From JAAYAO01 sp051133435 (lineage in GTDB: Bacteria > Actinomycetota > Actinomycetes > Propionibacteriales > Propionibacteriaceae): a stretch of DNA of 64,000 nt. The notes below the pieces were generated by a model. It ran no database searches. It worked only from the letters and a program-made list of their open reading frames with translations, and was not told the origin of the DNA. The position numbers and the translations under genes were made by a program. The stretch spans positions 482,907 to 546,906 of the forward strand of contig NZ_JBPGNY010000003.1 of the NCBI RefSeq assembly GCF_051133435.1, given 5' to 3'. Shown piece after piece: positions 61,253 to 64,000 of the stretch (position 1 is the first letter of the stretch; the number at the start of each line of letters is the position of its first letter).

Positions 61253-62280
61253 GCACCTTCTGGGCCCTGCCGGTCACCGTGGTTCTGCTGTTCTGCAATG
61301 CCTTCTTCGTCGGCGCGGAGTTCGCGCTGATCGCGGCCCGGCGCACCCAGATCGAACCCAAGGCGATGGAGGGGAACTGGGCGGCGAAGATCACCCTGCG
61401 GGCGATGGAGCGGGTGTCGATCATGATGGCCGGCGCCCAGTTGGGCATCACCGTGTGCTCGCTGTTGCTGGGTGCGGTGGGTGAACCCGCCGTCGCGCAC
61501 CTGTTGGAGCCGGTCTTCGATCTGCTCGGAGTGGAAGGTCCGGCCGTCCACCTGGTGTCGTTCATCGTCGCGATGGTGATCGTGGTGTCGCTGCACATGG
61601 TGCTGGGCGAGATGGTGCCGAAGAACCTCGCGATCGCCGGGCCGGAGCGAGCTGCGCTGCTGTTCGGGCCGCCCCTGTACGCGATCGTGTTCGTGCTGCG
61701 GCCGCTGCTGTGGTTGATGAACGCACTGGCGAGCCTGGTGTTGCGGATCATCAAGGTCACCCAGGCCGATGAGGTCGCGTCCACCTACACCGCCGACCAG
61801 ATTCAGGCCTACGTCCACGAGTCGGGCGAGTTGGGCACCCTCGAGGAGCACGAACACGACCTGATGGTCGGTGCGGTGACGATCGGCACCCGCACCGCGC
61901 GCGATGTGCTGGTGCCGTTGTCGGAGTTGATCGTGCTGCGCCGTTCGGACTCCCCCGCCGATGCCGAACGCGCCTGCGTCGAGACGGGTTTCTCCCGTTT
62001 CCCGGTCTCCGACGAGGACGGTCACCTGGCCGGTTACGTGCACCTCAAGGACCTGCTGGGCGCGCTGTTGCGGGACGGCAGCAATCCTTTCTCGGACGAG
62101 CAGATCCGTGCCCTGGTGGATATCGACGCCGATGAACCATTGGACGACGTGTTGAGCCGGATGCAGCAACAGGGCTCGCACATCGCCGTGGTGCGCGACG
62201 AGGGTCGGGTGCTGGGTGCGGCAATGCTGGAGGATGTGGTGGAGACCATGGTGGGTGACGTGACCGAGCAGGGCCGATGA
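61249..62280 (+). CDS. CNNM-family transporter, copy 2 (no CorC_HlyC domain)
   Basis: The 343-residue product is a second CNNM protein: DUF21 membrane domain (about 1-185) with EFALIAARRTQIEPKAMEGN and a CBS pair (about 205-335). It ends after the CBS domains and lacks the CorC_HlyC domain of its neighbour. The GTG start overlaps copy 1, so the two may form a heteromer. Its stop overlaps the SanA gene by 4 bp. Confidence 0.94.
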   Translation: MSTFWALPVTVVLLFCNAFFVGAEFALIAARRTQIEPKAMEGNWAAKITLRAMERVSIMMAGAQLGITVCSLLLGAVGEPAVAHLLEPVFDLLGVEGPAVHLVSFIVAMVIVVSLHMVLGEMVPKNLAIAGPERAALLFGPPLYAIVFVLRPLLWLMNALASLVLRIIKVTQADEVASTYTADQIQAYVHESGELGTLEEHEHDLMVGAVTIGTRTARDVLVPLSELIVLRRSDSPADAERACVETGFSRFPVSDEDGHLAGYVHLKDLLGALLRDGSNPFSDEQIRALVDIDADEPLDDVLSRMQQQGSHIAVVRDEGRVLGAAMLEDVVETMVGDVTEQGR

Positions 62281-62975
62281 CCGGGGCCGGGGGCGATTCG
62301 GGTCGTCGACTGATGCGCCGCGGCCTGGCGATCGGACTCGCCCTGGCATTCGGCGGGACGGCGCTGCTGGCCGGGTTGAGCCTGTGGACCCAGCGGTCTT
62401 CGGAGGGACGGATCTTCGACGCCTCCTCGGCGCCGGCTCGTAAGGTCGCTCTGGTGCTGGGTGCGGAGATCTACCGCAACGGGTCGCCCTCGCCGTTTCT
62501 GAAGGGCCGACTCGACCGGGCCCTCGAGCTTTACCGCGACGGCAAGGCCGATGTGCTGCTGGTGTCGGGGGACGCCGGTGACGGTGCTTACAACGAACCG
62601 CGCGGGATGCGCGCCTATCTGATCAGCCACGGGGTGCCGCCGGAGCATGTGGTGGAGGACGTCGCCGGGTTCGACACCTACGACTCGTGTGTGCGCGCCG
62701 ACCGGATCTTCGGGGTGCGGGAGTTGACCATCGTGTCGCAGTCGTACCACCTGCCGCGTGCCATCGCGACCTGCCGCGCGGTCGGGGTGGACGCGATCGG
62801 GGTGGGCGACGATTCGGTGCGGGAGCGGCACCGGCGCACCTGGGATTACGGCGTCCGCCGCGAGGTGCTCGCCAACCTCAAGGCCGGCTGGGACATCCTC
62901 AGCCGACGCGACCCCGTCCTGGGCCCACCCGAAACCGGCGTTCAGGAGGGTCTGGCCACCCCTCGTGGAAACTGA
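62277..62975 (+). CDS. SanA/YdcF-like DUF218 membrane protein
   Basis: The 232-residue product has one N-terminal membrane helix (about 17-36) and an extracellular DUF218 domain with VALVLGAEIYRNGSPSPFLKGR (about 56-77), LLVSGDAGDG (about 95-104) and VSQSYHLPRAIATCRAVGVD (about 150-169). SanA in E. coli contributes to the envelope barrier to vancomycin at high temperature. Its biochemical activity is unknown. It is the last gene of the AKR-CNNM-CNNM-SanA run. Confidence 0.92.
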   Translation: MTGAGGDSGRRLMRRGLAIGLALAFGGTALLAGLSLWTQRSSEGRIFDASSAPARKVALVLGAEIYRNGSPSPFLKGRLDRALELYRDGKADVLLVSGDAGDGAYNEPRGMRAYLISHGVPPEHVVEDVAGFDTYDSCVRADRIFGVRELTIVSQSYHLPRAIATCRAVGVDAIGVGDDSVRERHRRTWDYGVRREVLANLKAGWDILSRRDPVLGPPETGVQEGLATPRGN

Positions 62976-63026
62976 CCCCCGGGTCACGTTAGTGTCGAAT
63001 TTGCAGAGGAAAGGAGAAAACTCTTC

Positions 63027-63731
63027 ATGAGCAACTACCTGTCCGACGTAAAGACGAACACCGCTCGGCGACCCGGAAGGGCCGCCCTTGGTTTGGCCAC
63101 CGCTGCGGTCTTGGCCTTGAGCGCCTGCTCCTCCGACACGGCCGCGCCGGAGCCGGCCGAGTCCGCACCCGAGGAAACCGCCTCGGCCCCGGATACGTCC
63201 GCGGAGCCGACCAACGAGGCCTCCGAGGCTCCCTCGGATGAAGGCTCGGGAGCACCGTCCGACGAAGGTTCGGAAGAAGCCCCCGAGGGCGGCGACACCG
63301 CGGCTCCCGACGATCCCGAGCCCAAGTCGGTGACTCTCAAGGAAGGCGAGTCGGCCGAACTCAACTACTTCACCGTGACCCTGCACTCGGCCGAGTCGGA
63401 GGAGAACGGTCTGTGGGAGGCCTGGGATGTCGAGGTCTGCTACACCAAGGAACACCCCAAGCAGAACGCGGACGGCACCACCCGGGTCAGCCCCGATCCG
63501 TGGTCTGCCGAGGTTCGCGACGGCGAGGGCCCCGAGGAAACCAAGTGGATTCCGGTCGGTGACTGGGACCAGGTCAGCGAACGACAGCCGACCTTCTCCG
63601 AGAAGCAACTCAAGGTCGGAGAGTGCTCACGTGGCTGGCTGAGCGCCAAGCACGAGAACCCCGATCTGCTCTTCAGCGGCCTGAAGTACGCCCCGGAGGA
63701 CTTCAAGGACGAAGCCATCTGGAAGTTCTGA
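63027..63731 (+). CDS. Lipoprotein with acidic linker, unknown function
   Basis: The 234-residue product starts at an ATG with a GAGGAAAGGAG RBS. It has a long signal with lipobox LSAC (Cys34), then an acidic Ser/Glu/Pro/Thr-rich linker (about 38-100) containing duplicated (E/S)(A/G)PSDEGS units, and a folded domain (about 105-234) with two Cys, WDVEVCYT and KVGECSRGWLS. The layout resembles DUF4352-like exported proteins, but I do not assign a family. It is followed by a hairpin. Confidence 0.75.
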   Translation: MSNYLSDVKTNTARRPGRAALGLATAAVLALSACSSDTAAPEPAESAPEETASAPDTSAEPTNEASEAPSDEGSGAPSDEGSEEAPEGGDTAAPDDPEPKSVTLKEGESAELNYFTVTLHSAESEENGLWEAWDVEVCYTKEHPKQNADGTTRVSPDPWSAEVRDGEGPEETKWIPVGDWDQVSERQPTFSEKQLKVGECSRGWLSAKHENPDLLFSGLKYAPEDFKDEAIWKF

Positions 63732-63751
63732 CCGCCAACCAGTGATTACCC

Positions 63752-63785
63752 GCCCGGGTCGATGCAACGGAGCATCGGCCCGGGC
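63752..63785 (+). terminator. Hairpin terminator after lipoprotein gene
   Basis: GCCCGGGTCGATGC pairs with GCATCGGCCCGGGC over 14 bp with one mismatch and a 6-nt loop. It lies 20 bp after the stop. The U-tract is poor. Confidence 0.65.
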
Positions 63786-63860
63786 AGTCGTTTGCTTGCC
63801 GCCCAATTCCACGCCTCGGGGCCCGCATACAGCTTGGCCCCGGCCCTCTCCCCCACCTCC

Positions 63861-63898
63861 GCTGCTGCAACCAGCCCGATCTCGCCCCGGCATCCACC
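63861..63898. repeat. Dispersed repeat copy 2
   Basis: The segment beginning GCTGCTGCAACC and ending CCCGGCATCCAC is about 33/38 identical to 26202-26239. The inverted right arm present at 26.2 kb was not found here. Confidence 0.65.
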
Positions 63899-63938
63899 CA
63901 TTGCCCAGTCAGATGCTGAGTGCAGGAGGTGTTTGGCT

Positions 63939-64000
63939 ATGAGGAAACGGGCGGGTAGGCCACGGCATCGGGTGGTCGAGTTGGCGGTGTTGGCCGAGTT
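63939..64000 (+). CDS. Start of an unidentified gene (truncated by window edge)
   Basis: An ATG at 63939 follows a strong RBS AGGAGGTG (63925-63932) and opens 20 codons of a basic N-terminus (MRKRAGRPRHRVVELAVLAE). This could be a DNA-binding or transposase-like protein, but there is too little to assign it. Confidence 0.45.
   Translation, partial: MRKRAGRPRHRVVELAVLAE

Noticed and set aside
57358..62349. A 1663-codon open frame on the minus strand
   Set aside because: Only the argS part (57358-58995) is real. The rest is antisense to the AKR and CNNM genes and stays open because of high GC at third positions.

Overview
The window is high-GC DNA from an actinobacterium. Gene content points to the propionic-acid-bacteria side of the phylum (Propionibacteriaceae or a near relative): pyruvate phosphate dikinase with its regulatory kinase, a Cat1-type succinyl/propionyl-CoA:CoA transferase, polyphosphate glucokinase, and many GTG starts and 4-bp stop/start overlaps. 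The lineage is inferred from gene content; no rRNA is present to confirm it.

Layout. 1-8536 (minus): a phospho-signalling cassette of PP2C phosphatase, FHA protein, membrane Ser/Thr kinase and a large Ig-like surface protein that runs off the left edge. 8537-9113: a repeat-rich intergenic region. 9114-12672 (minus): ppdK and its regulatory kinase. 12745-20860: a hypothetical protein, a VOC protein, a SigG-like sigma factor, an AztD-like zinc lipoprotein behind a Zur-like box, a PH-domain protein, an rRNA methyltransferase, a YwiC-like protein, and a TerC-family exporter behind a yybP-ykoY manganese riboswitch. 21055-26430: CoA transferase, modABC with its HTH-TOBE regulator, a PspC-like protein and tRNA-Gly(CCC). 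26537-32609: GlcD-type oxidase, glyoxylate aminotransferase, inositol phosphatase, and a PemK/YdbS/YdbT operon. 32679-48939: a complete type I-E CRISPR-Cas locus. 48968-63731: tag, ppgK, glpK, a sugar ABC transporter, two LppM-like lipoproteins, argS, an aldo/keto reductase, two CNNM proteins, a SanA-like protein and a lipoprotein. A truncated ORF begins at the right edge.

The main discovery is upstream of cas3. Two degenerate CRISPR repeats (32685-32710 and 32732-32759) bracket a 20-nt guide. The guide matches a site beginning at 32815, directly after an AAG PAM and overlapping the predicted -10 of the cas3 promoter. Within its first 14 positions the only mismatches are at 6 and 12, which are the guide positions that Cascade flips out and does not pair. 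Twenty is 32 minus 12, i.e. two 6-nt Cas7 steps shorter than a normal guide. This has the form of a CreR-like guide RNA by which Cascade represses its own operon without cleaving it.

The cas operon (cas3-cas8e-cse2-cas7e-cas5e-cas6e-cas1e-cas2e) is joined throughout by 4-bp overlaps and leads directly into an array that I count as 118 repeats and 117 spacers. The array contains an adjacent duplicate unit, an identical spacer pair 37 units apart, and a pair from one protospacer offset by 1 nt. Several intergenic regions carry long-armed inverted repeats with loops of about 25-45 nt, and a dispersed repeat of about 38 bp occurs near 26.2 kb and 63.9 kb.
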